DNA of 64,000 nt from Rhodococcus ruber (GTDB lineage Bacteria; Actinomycetota; Actinomycetes; Mycobacteriales; Mycobacteriaceae). Under the pieces are notes generated by a model that saw only the letters and a list, made by a program, of their open reading frames with translations, was not told where the DNA came from and searched no databases. Numbering within the stretch: position 1 is the first letter of the stretch; every line of letters begins with the position of its first letter. Positions 17,999 through 28,373 of this stretch are shown here, piece after piece. The position numbers were made by a program, and so were the translations under genes. Location: assembly GCF_027270735.1 (NCBI RefSeq), contig NZ_JAPWIJ010000002.1, forward strand, positions 62,001 through 126,000. Reading direction: 5' to 3'.

Positions 17999-20900
17999 TC
18001 ACATACTGCTTTCGAATTCGTCGAGCTCGTCCTGGGACAGATCCACGCTGGCCGCCTCGGCAGATACCGCAGGGCGGTCAGTGTCCTCGGTGACGAGCTC
18101 CGCCCCGAACATCCGCACCGTTCGCTTTCGCATCACCTCGCGCGGTGCCAGCGGGATGGACGCCTTGCGCGCCCGGGACGCCACAGCGAGGGAGGTGATG
18201 CTGTCGCCGCCGAGGGCGAAGAAATCGTCGTCGATACCAACCCGGGTGACCCCGAGAACCGCCTCGACGATCTCGCACAGCATCGTCTCCACCGGAGTGC
18301 GCGGCGGCACGAACGTACCGCCTCCTGCCGCATCGACAGCCGGGAGAGCCCGTACATCGAGCTTGCCATTGATGGTCATCGGAATACGCTCCAACGCAGC
18401 GAACAACGTGGGAACCATGTACTCCGGCAACACTGCCGCCAGCTCGTCCCGAATCGATCCGAACAACTCGGAACGGTCCTCGGACGCTACGCCGTCCGTG
18501 GGGACCACGTACGCCGCGAGCGCACGAGTACCCGCGCCGATCTCCACCGCCCGAACCACCGCGCCCGCAACTGCATCGCAGTTCGCCACTGCCCGTTCGA
18601 CTTCTGCTGTTTCGACTCGATACCCACGGATCTTCACCTGGTCGTCGGCGCGGCCCAGGTAGTCGAACAGGCCGTCGGGCCTGATCCGAACCAGATCGCC
18701 GGTGCGGTACATCCGCTCACCCGGCGCCCACGGATCTGCGACGAATCTGGTTGCCGTCTGGCCGTATCGGTGCAGATAGCCGCGGGCCAGACCCACACCG
18801 GACAAGTGCAGCTCACCCACGGATCCCACCGGAACGGGTCGCAGCCACTGGTCCAGTACGTATGCGCGCGTACCGAGGATCGGCCCACCGATCGACGGGC
18901 TGCTGCTCTGCCGCGTGCCGGCACCGAGCGCGTTGATCGTGTACTCGGTGGGGCCGTACAGGTTGTATCCGACGTCTCCCAGTTGCTGCCACAACGAATC
19001 GGGAACTGCCTCCCCGCCGAGGAGGACCAGTGGAATCCGATGCCCGTCGTGCTCGTTCAGCAGTCCCAGATCCAGCAGATGCCCGGCATACGTGGGCGTC
19101 ACGTTCACCACGTCGATCAGGTTCTGCTCGCAGTATCGCGCCAATGCCTCACCGTCGCGACGCAATTCCTCGTCACAGACGTGGACCTCGTGGCCTTCGA
19201 CGAGCCACAGCAGCTCTTCCCACGACATGTCGAAGGAGAACGAGACGGTGTGCGCGATCCGCAGCGTCCGATCCCCGGCCGCGGCAATGGTGGGGACGAA
19301 GATCTCGTCTCGGTGGTTGATCTGCATGTTCGTCAATCCCCGATACGGGGTGACGACGCCTTTGGGCGTGCCGGTCGAGCCCGAGGTGTAGATGACGTAA
19401 GCCGGGTGCTCGAGACGACCGGGTGTACCGGGTGCGAACGGACCGCGGGCGAACTGCGAGGGGTCGACGCGGATCGACAATTCCGTTACCACCGAGGGGT
19501 CGTCGACGATCATCACGGTGGCGTCGGTCGTCAGCTCACGCGACTGCGTTTCGGTGGTCGTCACCAGGATCGCCGGCTTCGCATCGGCCAACATGACGTC
19601 GAGTCGATCGTTCGGGTAGTCCAGTTCGAGGGGGAGGTAGGCCGAGCCGGTGCGCAGTACCGCGAACAACGCCACCACCATCTCTATCGACCGCGGGAGC
19701 GCGAGGGCGACAATACGCTCCGGGCCGGCACCGCGGCGCAGCAGAGCAACCGCACACGCACTGACCCGAGAGTCCAGTTCTCCGAACGTCACTCGTTCGT
19801 CTCCGAACACCAGCGCCGTCGTCTGTGGGACGGCCGCGGCGCGGTCGGCGAGCAACTCGGCGATCGTGGAATCGCGCAGCCGCTCGAGCCTGTCGCCGAA
19901 ACCGTTGTCTGCGATGCTCGCCGACTCGGAGGCCGGTGCTGGCCACCGTGAGATCGGCAGATCGGATTGCTCGGCAACGGTGTTCAAGGCGTGCTCGAAA
20001 GAATCGAGCAGGTAGCTCGCTCTCTCGTCGTCCACCGACGCCGGCAGGTAGGTCACCGACAGGTTCAGTTCCCTCCCGGGGTCGACGGCAATCGACACCG
20101 GGAACTCCGAGCCGTCGACGGTCGAGATGTGCCGCACCTGCCGCTTCGGTGCGCCGGCCGGATCAGCTGCTGGACCGGCTGCGTTCCGCAGCACCAGCAG
20201 GGTGTCGAACAGCGCACCCGCACCGATCGCCTTCTGAATAACGCCGAGGCCGAGTGTGTCGTGCGGCATCAGATCCAGTCGCTGATCCTGCACCTGCGCA
20301 GCGATTTTTGCGGTTGTGTCCGATCCCTGCGCCGCGACTCGAATCGGCACGGTGCTGATGAACGCCCCGATCGCGCGCTCGGACCCCGGCACCTCCATCG
20401 GTCGGCCGGCGACGGCGGTGCCGAAAACCACGTCGGATCGACCGGATACTCGCATCAGCACACTTGCCCAGGCGGCAGCAAGCATTGTGAACAGTGTCGA
20501 GCCCGACTCGCGGGCAATGGTGTCGAGCCGGCCCGATGCCACCGCCGACAGTCGCCGTTCAATCCGCCGAGGAGGCTCGTCCTCGCCATCGGCCGCTCCG
20601 GCCACGAGTGTAGGGGTGTCGACATCGGCGAACCAGCGTTGCCATGCCTGCTCGGATTCGGAGCGGTCGCGAGAGATCAACCAGCGCAGGTACTCCCGAT
20701 AGCCGTGATCGATGTGGGTGTCTGCGCCGTCGTGCAGCTCGAGAACACGAGAGACCAGCAACGCCGAGGATCCGCCGTCGAAACAGCCGAACCAGTAGGT
20801 CGTCAGCAGACGGTCGACGCCGCCGGGGAGGTGCACGAGAGTCAGCCTGAACAGTGGGGGTGCGTCGATGTCGAATGCCCGGTCACGGTCGTCGGCGAGT

Positions 20901-21361
20901 ACCCGGTTCCACGCCGCGTCCACCTCGTTCGCAGAGCTGTCACCCAGGTCTATCACCGTCAGTGGTGCTTCGACGGACGACAAGACGACCTGGACCGGTG
21001 CCTCGCCCTCAGGGGTGACGAACGCCGTGCGCAGCGCCGCGGTGTTGTCGACCACCGATTGCAGAGCACGCCTTACCTTGTCGCCGTCCAGAACCCGATC
21101 GACCTCAACGACGGTCCGAACGGTGTAGAGCCCGGCAGCGTGTGCGTCGACGCCGACCTGATAGACCAACCCGAGCTGCAGCGCAGACAGCGGCCACACA
21201 TCGTCGATGGATCCGAATCGTGCTCTCAGCGCATCGAATTCGGACGATTCCAGGTTCGCGAGAGGACCGCGTTCGACCTCGGCGGTCTCACTGCCCCGGG
21301 CGCGCCGCAGCCGATCCTGGAGCAGTCGACGCTTGACGTCGTCGAGATCCACCGGGTTCAT
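17999..21361 (-). CDS. Non-ribosomal peptide synthetase, C-A-PCP with degenerate C domain; N5-hydroxyornithine code
   Basis: This 1120-residue single-module enzyme has a condensation domain (residues about 60-480), an adenylation domain ([10 protein letters not shown] near 659) and a carrier protein (LGGDSITS near 1053), followed by an acidic tail ending in [10 protein letters not shown]. The pocket code read by eye is D-M-E-N-L-G-L-I-N-K, the established signature for N5-hydroxyornithine or its formyl derivative, as in coelichelin synthetase. The condensation active site HHxxxDG is replaced by WFGCFDG at residues 190-196, so the catalytic second His is Phe. There is no thioesterase. The ATG overlaps the end of the salicylate-AMP ligase gene, and the next synthetase starts directly after its stop. 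Confidence 0.93.
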   Translation of the reverse strand: MNPVDLDDVKRRLLQDRLRRARGSETAEVERGPLANLESSEFDALRARFGSIDDVWPLSALQLGLVYQVGVDAHAAGLYTVRTVVEVDRVLDGDKVRRALQSVVDNTAALRTAFVTPEGEAPVQVVLSSVEAPLTVIDLGDSSANEVDAAWNRVLADDRDRAFDIDAPPLFRLTLVHLPGGVDRLLTTYWFGCFDGGSSALLVSRVLELHDGADTHIDHGYREYLRWLISRDRSESEQAWQRWFADVDTPTLVAGAADGEDEPPRRIERRLSAVASGRLDTIARESGSTLFTMLAAAWASVLMRVSGRSDVVFGTAVAGRPMEVPGSERAIGAFISTVPIRVAAQGSDTTAKIAAQVQDQRLDLMPHDTLGLGVIQKAIGAGALFDTLLVLRNAAGPAADPAGAPKRQVRHISTVDGSEFPVSIAVDPGRELNLSVTYLPASVDDERASYLLDSFEHALNTVAEQSDLPISRWPAPASESASIADNGFGDRLERLRDSTIAELLADRAAAVPQTTALVFGDERVTFGELDSRVSACAVALLRRGAGPERIVALALPRSIEMVVALFAVLRTGSAYLPLELDYPNDRLDVMLADAKPAILVTTTETQSRELTTDATVMIVDDPSVVTELSIRVDPSQFARGPFAPGTPGRLEHPAYVIYTSGSTGTPKGVVTPYRGLTNMQINHRDEIFVPTIAAAGDRTLRIAHTVSFSFDMSWEELLWLVEGHEVHVCDEELRRDGEALARYCEQNLIDVVNVTPTYAGHLLDLGLLNEHDGHRIPLVLLGGEAVPDSLWQQLGDVGYNLYGPTEYTINALGAGTRQSSSPSIGGPILGTRAYVLDQWLRPVPVGSVGELHLSGVGLARGYLHRYGQTATRFVADPWAPGERMYRTGDLVRIRPDGLFDYLGRADDQVKIRGYRVETAEVERAVANCDAVAGAVVRAVEIGAGTRALAAYVVPTDGVASEDRSELFGSIRDELAAVLPEYMVPTLFAALERIPMTINGKLDVRALPAVDAAGGGTFVPPRTPVETMLCEIVEAVLGVTRVGIDDDFFALGGDSITSLAVASRARKASIPLAPREVMRKRTVRMFGAELVTEDTDRPAVSAEAASVDLSQDELDEFESSM

Positions 21362-23010
21362 CGGCTCGCCTGCCGCTCGGTGGACTGCCTGACGAGCAAT
21401 GCCTTGTCCACTTTTCCGATTGCGGTGACCGGAAGCGACGTTCGTGCCACCACCCGGTCGGGTAGCTTGAACCCGGCGCAGCCTGCGTCGGTCAGGAATG
21501 CCCGCACCTCGGCAACGGTCGGAACGCTGTCGTTCCGGGCGCTGCCGTTCGGCACGATCACAGCGCAGATGCTCTCGCCCACAGCGGGATCGGGTACGCC
21601 TATCACCGCTACTCGGGCTACTCCGTGGTGTGTGAGCAAGAGATCCTCCAGCTCGTCCGCTGCGACGTTCTCACCGTTTCGGGTGATGACGTCCTTGATC
21701 CGACCGGTGACGACCAGGTGTCCCGACGGCAGCGCGCGAACCTGGTCTCCGCTGCGGTAGAAGCCGGCGGGGGTGATCGCCGTTGTATTGTGTTCCGCCG
21801 CAGCGTAGTAACCGTTGATGGTGTACGGACCGCGGGTGAGCAGCTCGCCTACGCCGCCGGCCGGGACGTCGTTGCCGTCGGCGTCGACGATTCTGATCTC
21901 GTCGAACTCGGACAACGGACGCCCTTGGGTGCCGATCACCACGTCCGGTCCGTCGCCTGGCCGCGTGTAATTCAACAGGCCCTCGGCCATCCCGAACACC
22001 TGCTGCAACCGGCACCCGAGGGCCGGCTCGACCAGCTTGGCGACCTCGGGGGTCAACTTCGCGCCACCGACCTGCAACAACCGCAGACTGGACAAGTTCG
22101 CCTCCTCCCATTCGGTGGCCTCACACCACAGATGCGTCAACGTCGGCACGAGGGCGGTCACCGAGACTCGATACTTCTCGATCAGCGCGAACACCTGATC
22201 GGGGCTGGCACTACGGGAGAAGACCACCGTCGCTCCGACCCCGAGCGCACCGAGCAGCCCCGGACACGCGAGCGGAAAGTTGTGGGCAGCGGGCAGAACC
22301 GCGAGATACACGTCCTCGGAGGTCAATTCGCAGACATCTGCGCTCGCCCGCGCGTTGAACTCGTAGTCGTTGTGGGTACGCGGAATCAACTTCGGCAGAC
22401 CGGTCGTTCCGCCGGATACCAACAACACTGCAATATCCGCGGCAGATGCACGTGGAAATTCCCGTGGCGCACCGACGACGGCAGACAACAAACTGTGCGA
22501 CCCGCTCGGGTCGCACGAACCATCGACGAAGACGTCCCGAATGCTCGGAACCGACTCCACTGTCTCGTCGGCGAGCGCTCGGTAATCGAAGTTTCCGTCC
22601 CGCTCCGTGATCACGTACGCCACAGCCTTCGATGTGGCTGCAAGATGAACGATTTCGCGGCGTCGGTGTGCGGGCAGAGTGAGCACGGGAATCGCGCCGC
22701 ACTCGAGCAACGCGAACAACACAACTGCGAACGCCACCGAATTGGGTAGTTGCACCACAACCCGATCACCCGGCTCGATACCGCGGTCGGCAAACCCTGC
22801 AGCGGTCGCACGTACACGCGAATACAGCTCGTCGTACGTCAGCTCCTCGCGCTCGTCGACGACCGCGCGACGAGAGCCGAACCGGTCTACCCACGACGTG
22901 AACATGTCGGAAAGCGTTGTCTCGCGCCAGAGTCCGGCATCGAGGTACGTCTGGGCACGGCCCGAGTCGAACGGTACGAAGTCGGCATCGTTCTCGATGA
23001 CTGTGTGCAC
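21358..23010 (-). CDS. mbtA: Salicylate-AMP ligase (MbtA/YbtE/DhbE family)
   Basis: This 550-residue stand-alone adenylation enzyme should activate salicylate with ATP and load it on the aryl carrier domain of the synthetase encoded just upstream (23049-26576). Key motifs are [10 protein letters not shown] (P-loop, about residue 190), [17 protein letters not shown] and the C-terminal catalytic Lys in TAIGKVDK. In the aryl pocket the block HNFPLACPG has Cys where 2,3-dihydroxybenzoate ligases have Ser (DhbE position 240). That substitution marks salicylate-specific members and agrees with the salicylate synthase in the locus. The start is GTG 23010. The stop overlaps the ATG of the C-A-PCP gene by four bases. 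Confidence 0.93.
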   Translation of the reverse strand: MHTVIENDADFVPFDSGRAQTYLDAGLWRETTLSDMFTSWVDRFGSRRAVVDEREELTYDELYSRVRATAAGFADRGIEPGDRVVVQLPNSVAFAVVLFALLECGAIPVLTLPAHRRREIVHLAATSKAVAYVITERDGNFDYRALADETVESVPSIRDVFVDGSCDPSGSHSLLSAVVGAPREFPRASAADIAVLLVSGGTTGLPKLIPRTHNDYEFNARASADVCELTSEDVYLAVLPAAHNFPLACPGLLGALGVGATVVFSRSASPDQVFALIEKYRVSVTALVPTLTHLWCEATEWEEANLSSLRLLQVGGAKLTPEVAKLVEPALGCRLQQVFGMAEGLLNYTRPGDGPDVVIGTQGRPLSEFDEIRIVDADGNDVPAGGVGELLTRGPYTINGYYAAAEHNTTAITPAGFYRSGDQVRALPSGHLVVTGRIKDVITRNGENVAADELEDLLLTHHGVARVAVIGVPDPAVGESICAVIVPNGSARNDSVPTVAEVRAFLTDAGCAGFKLPDRVVARTSLPVTAIGKVDKALLVRQSTERQASR

Positions 23011-23048
23011 TGTGGGTTCCCGATCGTGGAAGGGTAAGTGGTGTCGAG

Positions 23049-26000
23049 TCAGGGCGTGCGCTGCTGATCGAGTGCCGCCAGCAGTTGGTCCTCCGACATG
23101 GATTCGATCGACACGTACATCTCTGCCGTCGCCTCGAGCAGCTCGGTATCGCCTGCCGCGACGATCATCGACTCCGCCAACCCCGATACCGTCGGGGCAG
23201 CGAACAGCATCCTCACCGTGACGGACGTGATGTCGAAGGCCGCGCGGGTTCGGGCGACGATCGTGGTCGCGAGGACGGAGTCGCCGCCCAGCGCGAAGAG
23301 GGTGTCGGTGACCCCTATCTCGTCGACGCCGAGCACCGTCTGCCAGATCGAGGCGAGTGCGCGTTCGAGGTGGGTTCTTGGGGCTACTCGCGCCTGCACC
23401 CGCTCGGTATCACCTGCTGCGCGGCACCGTTCGACGATGGCCGCAGAATCGATCTTGCCGTTCACGGTGAGCGGCAAGGCTCGCAGTGCCACCGTCCGTT
23501 CCGGCACCATGTGTGCAGGCAGTCGCTCGGCAGCCCTGGCGATGATGCCCGCAACGGTCTCGTCCGGATCCGCGTCGCGATCGGCGAGCACCACTGCTGC
23601 CATCACCGCTGCAGCTCCGACCCGGTCGACGACCGCTGCGGCAGAGGCGACTTCGGCGTCGTCGCACAGGACGGACTCGATCTCGCCGAGCTCGATGCGG
23701 AATCCGTTGATCTTGATCTGATTGTCCACGCGGCCAACGAATTCGACCATGGACCCGGTCTCGACCATCGGGCCCGTGCCGTAGCGAACCAGATCACCGG
23801 TGCGGTACCAGCGGTAACCATCGGCGTCGACGAACCGCTCGTTCGTACGCTCGGGATCGCCCAGGTAGCCGTCGGCGAGACCCACGCCCGCGACCCACAG
23901 CTCACCGGGTACCCAGTCCGGCACCTGGTGCCCACGCGCATCGACCACCCGAAGCGCCATGGACCCGAGCGGCACACCGAACGGGACTGTGCGCCAGCTC
24001 GGATCGACGTCCAGGACCTCACAGATGCTGTTGTGGATCGCGGTTTCCGTAGCGCCACCTAGTCCGGCGAACCGACATCCAGGTACCGCCGCCGTCAGCC
24101 GGCGGTAGAGGTCGATACCCACCTTGTCGCCGCCGAGCATGACGACCTCGAGCGAACCGCCGAGATCCTCACCGGTGGACAGAATCATGTCCAGCAGCGG
24201 CGGTACGCAGCTGATCACCGTGACTCGATGCGCACGGATCAGAGTGGCCCAGCGCTGCGGATCCTTGCGCTCGTGTTCTTCGATGAGCACGGCCGTACCA
24301 CCGGCCACGAACACCGAGAACAGGTCGAAGGTGCACAGGTCGAAGTCCAACTCGGACAGACACAACGGACGGTAGCCCTCGTCCAGCTCGAATCGTCCGA
24401 TCAGGTCGCTGATCGTGTTCATCGCGGCACGATGCGAGACCACGACACCCTTCGGTTCGCCTGTCGAACCGGACGTGAAGATCATGTACGCGGGAGCGGT
24501 GTCGGGTCCGAGATGCGGTGCGGACAGCGGCTCCCCGAGGACGGCGTCGGAAATGGTCATTCCGCAGGCTCCACTCCCGGCCACAGTGAGGCCGTCGTCA
24601 CCCGATCCCCCGATCGTCACCGCAAAGCCGGCTTTTCCAGCGATCAGCGCAGCCCGACTCGCCGGTTGGTCGACGCCGATCGGCACGTACACCCCACCTG
24701 CGGCAAGCACACCGAGCACTGCGATGACCTGGTCGGGCCCCTTCGGCAGCGTGACCCCTACGGTGTCACCCACTGCAACCCCGCGATCTGTCAGTGTCGC
24801 AGCCACTCTCAGCGCACGGTCGCACAATTCGCCGTAGGTCATCGACTCGTTCTCGCCCCACTCGAGAGCGATCGCGTCCGGTCTTCTGGCCGCCCGGTCG
24901 AAGAAGGCACGGTGCAGGGTGTCGGTCCCGGCTGCCGGCACGGCATCCGTGCGCGGTACGTCGGCGGCCGGGGTCCGCGAGAGAAGTTGACGCGACGGCG
25001 CCAGCTGACCCACCGGTTCGGTCCAGACGGCATCGTCGTCGCCGACTATGCCGCGAACGAGAGTCTCGAAGGCGTCGAACATCGCCTCGGGAACCCCTGG
25101 CAGGAACTCGTTCTCGCGAATGTCCCAATTGACCAGCACGCCGCCGTCGAGCTCGGTGATCTGTGCGTCCAGAACCACCTGCGGTCCCTGCGACATGATC
25201 CACACCGGGTCCCCGAACACCTCCCGCGCACGGCCGTCGAACAGCTCGCCCAATCCGAGCGCACTGGTGAAGACGACGGGCGCGAGTACCGGTTCCCCTC
25301 TGCGACGACCAAGGTCGCGAAGTACCTCCACACCGGAGTAGTCGACGTGCGAGGCGTCCTCGTGCAGGCGTACCCGCAGCTGCCGGGACCGCTCCGCGAA
25401 CGAAAGGTCCTCGCTCAGATCGACATCCAACATGACCGAGGACGAGAAGTCGCCGACCAGTTCGCCGACGGCCGGGTGCGTCGGGGCACGGTCGAACATC
25501 GGAACGTTGAGCAGGAATCGCTGTTCACGTGACCACGCCCCGACCACCTCGGCGAAGGCCGCTGCCACCGCGACCGCCGGGGTGACACCGTGCGCACGAG
25601 CCTGCGACTGCAATTGTGAATATGCCTGCGTCTCGAGATGAAACGCCCGCCGTGTTGCCACGGGTGAGCCTGAATCACGTTCGAGCAGAGGAAGAGTGGG
25701 CGCTCCGGGCAGAGAATCGAGTCGGTCGGACCAGTACCGTTCGGCCTGCTCCCGAGCGTTGCGACGATCGTCCGGCCGGTCGGTGAGGTAACGCTCGTAG
25801 CTGTAGTCGATGGTGGGGAGTGCCCGACCGTCGTATGCCTGCGCCAGATCTGCGACCAGAATGCGAAAGCTGACGGCGTCGCCTGCGATCATGTCCATGT
25901 CGAGATGCAGCCGAGTTCGACCGTCCGGCAGCAGCGACAGGTCTGCCGAGAACACTTCTCCGGCTTCGATATCGAGCATGTGGTGGGTCAATCGAAGTCG

Positions 26001-26576
26001 GGTTCGTTCCAGTTCGGCTGCTGCGTCGTCCGCGCTCCGCAGATCGTGGACCGTCAACCCTCGCCACCCTGGGGTGGACTCGATCACTTGCTGTCCGTTG
26101 TCGGTGATCCGAGCCCGCAGCATGTCGTGCCTGCGGGTCACGGCGTCGAACGCGTTGCGCAGTCGATCGGGATCGACCCCTTCGCCGTCGAACTCGGTGT
26201 ACAGGTGCGGAGCGACGCCGCCGAACCGCTGCTCTGCACTGCGGCCGATCCAGTAGGCATGCTGGAGCACGGCGAGGTCGAAGCTGCCGGTGTCGAGTCG
26301 GTTCGACTCCGATGCGCGGGCCGTGGGCGCGGGTACCGGTTCGTTTGCTGCACCGACCAGTTCGGACCAGGCCGAGACCGTGGGCCGCGCAGCAAGATCG
26401 GCGAAGGTCACCGCCCTACCCTCTTTGCGGAATCTGCCGACCAACCGCATCAGCACGATCGATTCCAGTCCCAACTCGAACAAATTCGCGTCGAGCGACA
26501 CGGCCGCGGGCTCGGTGCCGATCAGTTCTGCGACCTGCGCCCGCAGTTCTTCGGTCCCGATTCCGTGCGGATCCAT
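23049..26576 (-). CDS. Non-ribosomal peptide synthetase, ArCP-Cy-A-PCP (MbtB-like)
   Basis: This 1175-residue enzyme should carry salicylate, join it to Ser, Thr or Cys and cyclise to a 2-hydroxyphenyl-oxazoline or -thiazoline. The aryl carrier domain has LGLESIVLMR near residue 36. The cyclisation domain has DMIAGDAVS near residue 232, which is the DxxxxDxxS motif replacing HHxxxDG. The adenylation domain (TSGSTGEPKG near 703) gives the code D-L-F-S-M-G-L-I-H-K by eye, in the Cy-linked Ser/Thr/Cys group but not an exact match I recall. A carrier (LGGDSVLA near 1098) ends the protein. Unlike mycobacterial MbtB, there is no thioesterase. I chose ATG 26576 because GAAGGGA precedes it by 8 bases; a GTG at 26603 lacks a ribosome-binding site. 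It is first in the NRPS operon. Confidence 0.93.
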   Translation of the reverse strand: MDPHGIGTEELRAQVAELIGTEPAAVSLDANLFELGLESIVLMRLVGRFRKEGRAVTFADLAARPTVSAWSELVGAANEPVPAPTARASESNRLDTGSFDLAVLQHAYWIGRSAEQRFGGVAPHLYTEFDGEGVDPDRLRNAFDAVTRRHDMLRARITDNGQQVIESTPGWRGLTVHDLRSADDAAAELERTRLRLTHHMLDIEAGEVFSADLSLLPDGRTRLHLDMDMIAGDAVSFRILVADLAQAYDGRALPTIDYSYERYLTDRPDDRRNAREQAERYWSDRLDSLPGAPTLPLLERDSGSPVATRRAFHLETQAYSQLQSQARAHGVTPAVAVAAAFAEVVGAWSREQRFLLNVPMFDRAPTHPAVGELVGDFSSSVMLDVDLSEDLSFAERSRQLRVRLHEDASHVDYSGVEVLRDLGRRRGEPVLAPVVFTSALGLGELFDGRAREVFGDPVWIMSQGPQVVLDAQITELDGGVLVNWDIRENEFLPGVPEAMFDAFETLVRGIVGDDDAVWTEPVGQLAPSRQLLSRTPAADVPRTDAVPAAGTDTLHRAFFDRAARRPDAIALEWGENESMTYGELCDRALRVAATLTDRGVAVGDTVGVTLPKGPDQVIAVLGVLAAGGVYVPIGVDQPASRAALIAGKAGFAVTIGGSGDDGLTVAGSGACGMTISDAVLGEPLSAPHLGPDTAPAYMIFTSGSTGEPKGVVVSHRAAMNTISDLIGRFELDEGYRPLCLSELDFDLCTFDLFSVFVAGGTAVLIEEHERKDPQRWATLIRAHRVTVISCVPPLLDMILSTGEDLGGSLEVVMLGGDKVGIDLYRRLTAAVPGCRFAGLGGATETAIHNSICEVLDVDPSWRTVPFGVPLGSMALRVVDARGHQVPDWVPGELWVAGVGLADGYLGDPERTNERFVDADGYRWYRTGDLVRYGTGPMVETGSMVEFVGRVDNQIKINGFRIELGEIESVLCDDAEVASAAAVVDRVGAAAVMAAVVLADRDADPDETVAGIIARAAERLPAHMVPERTVALRALPLTVNGKIDSAAIVERCRAAGDTERVQARVAPRTHLERALASIWQTVLGVDEIGVTDTLFALGGDSVLATTIVARTRAAFDITSVTVRMLFAAPTVSGLAESMIVAAGDTELLEATAEMYVSIESMSEDQLLAALDQQRTP

Positions 26577-26648
26577 CCGGTGTGTCCCTTCGATCGGCTG
26601 CACTGCGTCGTACTGGGCGTGACCAGGAGTTTCGCCACCTGACGTCCA

Positions 26649-26667
26649 TAAGGAAAGGCTACCCTCG
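26649..26667 (+). promoter_or_regulatory. Putative IdeR/DtxR iron box in the divergent NRPS/lipoprotein promoter
   Basis: TAAGGAAAGGCTACCCTCG matches 13 of 19 positions of the IdeR consensus by my count. It lies 73 bases before the ATG of the MbtB-like synthetase on the minus strand and 106 bases before the lipoprotein ATG on the plus strand, so it may serve both. The remainder of the 196-base gap (26577-26772) contains no further motif I can support. Confidence 0.5.
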
Positions 26668-26772
26668 CTTAGTCGACCCTGAGGAGGCTAACATCTGTCG
26701 GCACGGAGAAGTGGACTGCACCTGCACCACCGCACGCGGCTTCCGGCCGCCAGACCAAGACGAAAGCGACAC

Positions 26773-27894
26773 ATGATCTCTCATCGAATACGCAGCACCG
26801 GCCGGTTCGGGTCCCGCCCACGTGTCTTGACCGGGAGCATTGCGGTCCTCGTATTTTTCACTGCCGCAGCATGCAGCAGCGACACCACCGAACCGGAAGA
26901 CCGCGGCGCACAGATCGTCGATCTGAACGCGAACCCCGCCGCGTGCGGCGAGAACGACCGCGTCGATGCAGTCGACCGCGCGTCCGGACCGTTCACGTAC
27001 ACCGACGGCCGCGGACGGACCATTTCGCTCGATACTCAGCCGACCAGAATCATCGCCGACGAAGAATCGGCAGCAGCGCTCATGTCGTATGGCATCAGGC
27101 CCATCGCCATCTGGTCGACGACCCCGATGTCCACCAGCCCCATTCTGAGCTGCTCCGATCTCGCCGGCATCGAATCGGTCGGCGAGAGCTGGGGCGCATT
27201 CGATTTCGAGAAAGCCGCCGGCCTCGAACCGGATCTTGTCATCGGTGAGTTCAACCCACGATTCGGCCAATTCGGCAAGCTGACCACCACGGCCGACTCG
27301 TCCAAAGCCGACACGATCGATCAGCTCGCTCCGACTCTCGGGGTCACCTTGGACACGACATCGACCGCGAAGACCATCGAGAACTACGCCGGACTCGCGT
27401 CCTCGCTCGGCGTCGACCTCGACACCCCGCAACTGGCAGACATCAAGGCCGACTACGACGCTGCCGTCGACAACTTCAAGAAGGTTGCCTCCGAACACCA
27501 GGACCTCACCGGAGTCGGAGTCTGGCCCCTCGACGTCGCGTACGTCCTCGATCCGTCTGCGGATCCGGACTTCAGCGACTACGAAAGCTGGGGCTTGAAG
27601 ATGTACACCCCCGACGGCACCGACGACGGTTACTGGAAGAAGGTGTCCTGGGAGAACGTGTCGAGTGTCGACGCCGATGTCGCATTCGTCTACCACGACG
27701 TTGCCAACGCAGCTGATGTGAAGCTGGCCGACATTCCCAGCCGCTACCCCGGTTTCGACACCATCGCCGCCGTCGACAAGCAACAGATGGTGCTGTGGGA
27801 CTACGGCGCCAACAAGAGCTACAGCCGCTACACCAACACGATCAACGTCTACGCGGACGCACTGTCCAAGGCGCAGAAGGTCACTGCCGAGTAA
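26773..27894 (+). CDS. Iron-siderophore substrate-binding lipoprotein (third of three)
   Basis: This 373-residue protein has a long basic N-region, a hydrophobic segment and a lipobox TAAAC at about residue 36, followed by SSDTTEPED. The mature part has the FepB-like fold, with DTQPTRIIADEESAAAL, a DLVIGEFNPRFGQF block and the C-terminal LSKAQKVTAE. It is unusual in having three mature-domain cysteines (NPAACGEN and ILSCSDL regions plus the lipid-anchored one), which could form a disulfide. It is divergent from the NRPS operon and shares the 26649-26667 iron box. No permease is adjacent, so it presumably also feeds the channel at 1994-4128. Confidence 0.88.
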   Translation: MISHRIRSTGRFGSRPRVLTGSIAVLVFFTAAACSSDTTEPEDRGAQIVDLNANPAACGENDRVDAVDRASGPFTYTDGRGRTISLDTQPTRIIADEESAAALMSYGIRPIAIWSTTPMSTSPILSCSDLAGIESVGESWGAFDFEKAAGLEPDLVIGEFNPRFGQFGKLTTTADSSKADTIDQLAPTLGVTLDTTSTAKTIENYAGLASSLGVDLDTPQLADIKADYDAAVDNFKKVASEHQDLTGVGVWPLDVAYVLDPSADPDFSDYESWGLKMYTPDGTDDGYWKKVSWENVSSVDADVAFVYHDVANAADVKLADIPSRYPGFDTIAAVDKQQMVLWDYGANKSYSRYTNTINVYADALSKAQKVTAE

Positions 27895-28306
27895 TCGCGG
27901 CCGCGATCTCCGCAGCTCGTCGGTCGAGTTCGGAACGCTGCGGAGACGACGGTCGGGCACGGAGGCCGAAGCCGTCGCCGATCATGCGTGGGATGACGTG
28001 CAGGTGCACATGGAAAATTTCCTGGCCCGCCACCGTGCCGTCGGCGAGAAACAGGTTGACGCCGGCGACACGTGGATTGCTCGCTCGCACAGCGGCGGCC
28101 ACTTTCTGCCCCACGACGAACAGGTGGGCACCGACTTCCGGCGGCAACTCCGCCAGCGTCCGGAACTGCTGCTTGGGCACCACGAGCACGTGCCCGGTGG
28201 TGAGCGGCCGAATGTCCATGAACGCGATCACTGTCTCGTCCTCGTGGACGCGAGAGGACTCGGCCGTCCCGGCGATGATCTCGGCGAAGATTGTGTATGG
28301 ATTCAC
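27881..28306 (-). CDS. HIT family hydrolase
   Basis: This protein of about 141 residues has the histidine-triad signature HVHLHVIPR near residue 100, typical of nucleotide-phosphoramidate and dinucleotide hydrolases of the HIT/Fhit group. The N-terminal NPYTIFAEIIAGTAES and the ETVIAFMDIRPLTTGHVLVVPK block are standard. I chose GTG 28306, which begins at the conserved N-terminus; a further GTG at 28333 would add nine residues. It converges with the lipoprotein gene, and the two stops overlap by 14 bases. It marks the right edge of the siderophore locus and is probably housekeeping. Confidence 0.9.
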   Translation of the reverse strand: MNPYTIFAEIIAGTAESSRVHEDETVIAFMDIRPLTTGHVLVVPKQQFRTLAELPPEVGAHLFVVGQKVAAAVRASNPRVAGVNLFLADGTVAGQEIFHVHLHVIPRMIGDGFGLRARPSSPQRSELDRRAAEIAAAITRQ

Positions 28307-28373
28307 AGTCTCCGAGCCTAGGCGCTGGTCCACTGACGCTGCGGTGGCCGGACCCGGAGACTACTGTTTGCCG

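Noticed and set aside
17960..19951. A 663-residue open frame on the plus strand within the NRPS region
   Set aside because: It is antisense to the synthetase genes, has no recognisable domain and arises from codon bias in high-GC DNA. Many similar long frames lie opposite real genes.
26577..26603. Alternative GTG 26603 start of the MbtB-like synthetase
   Set aside because: No ribosome-binding site precedes it, while ATG 26576 has GAAGGGA at the right distance.
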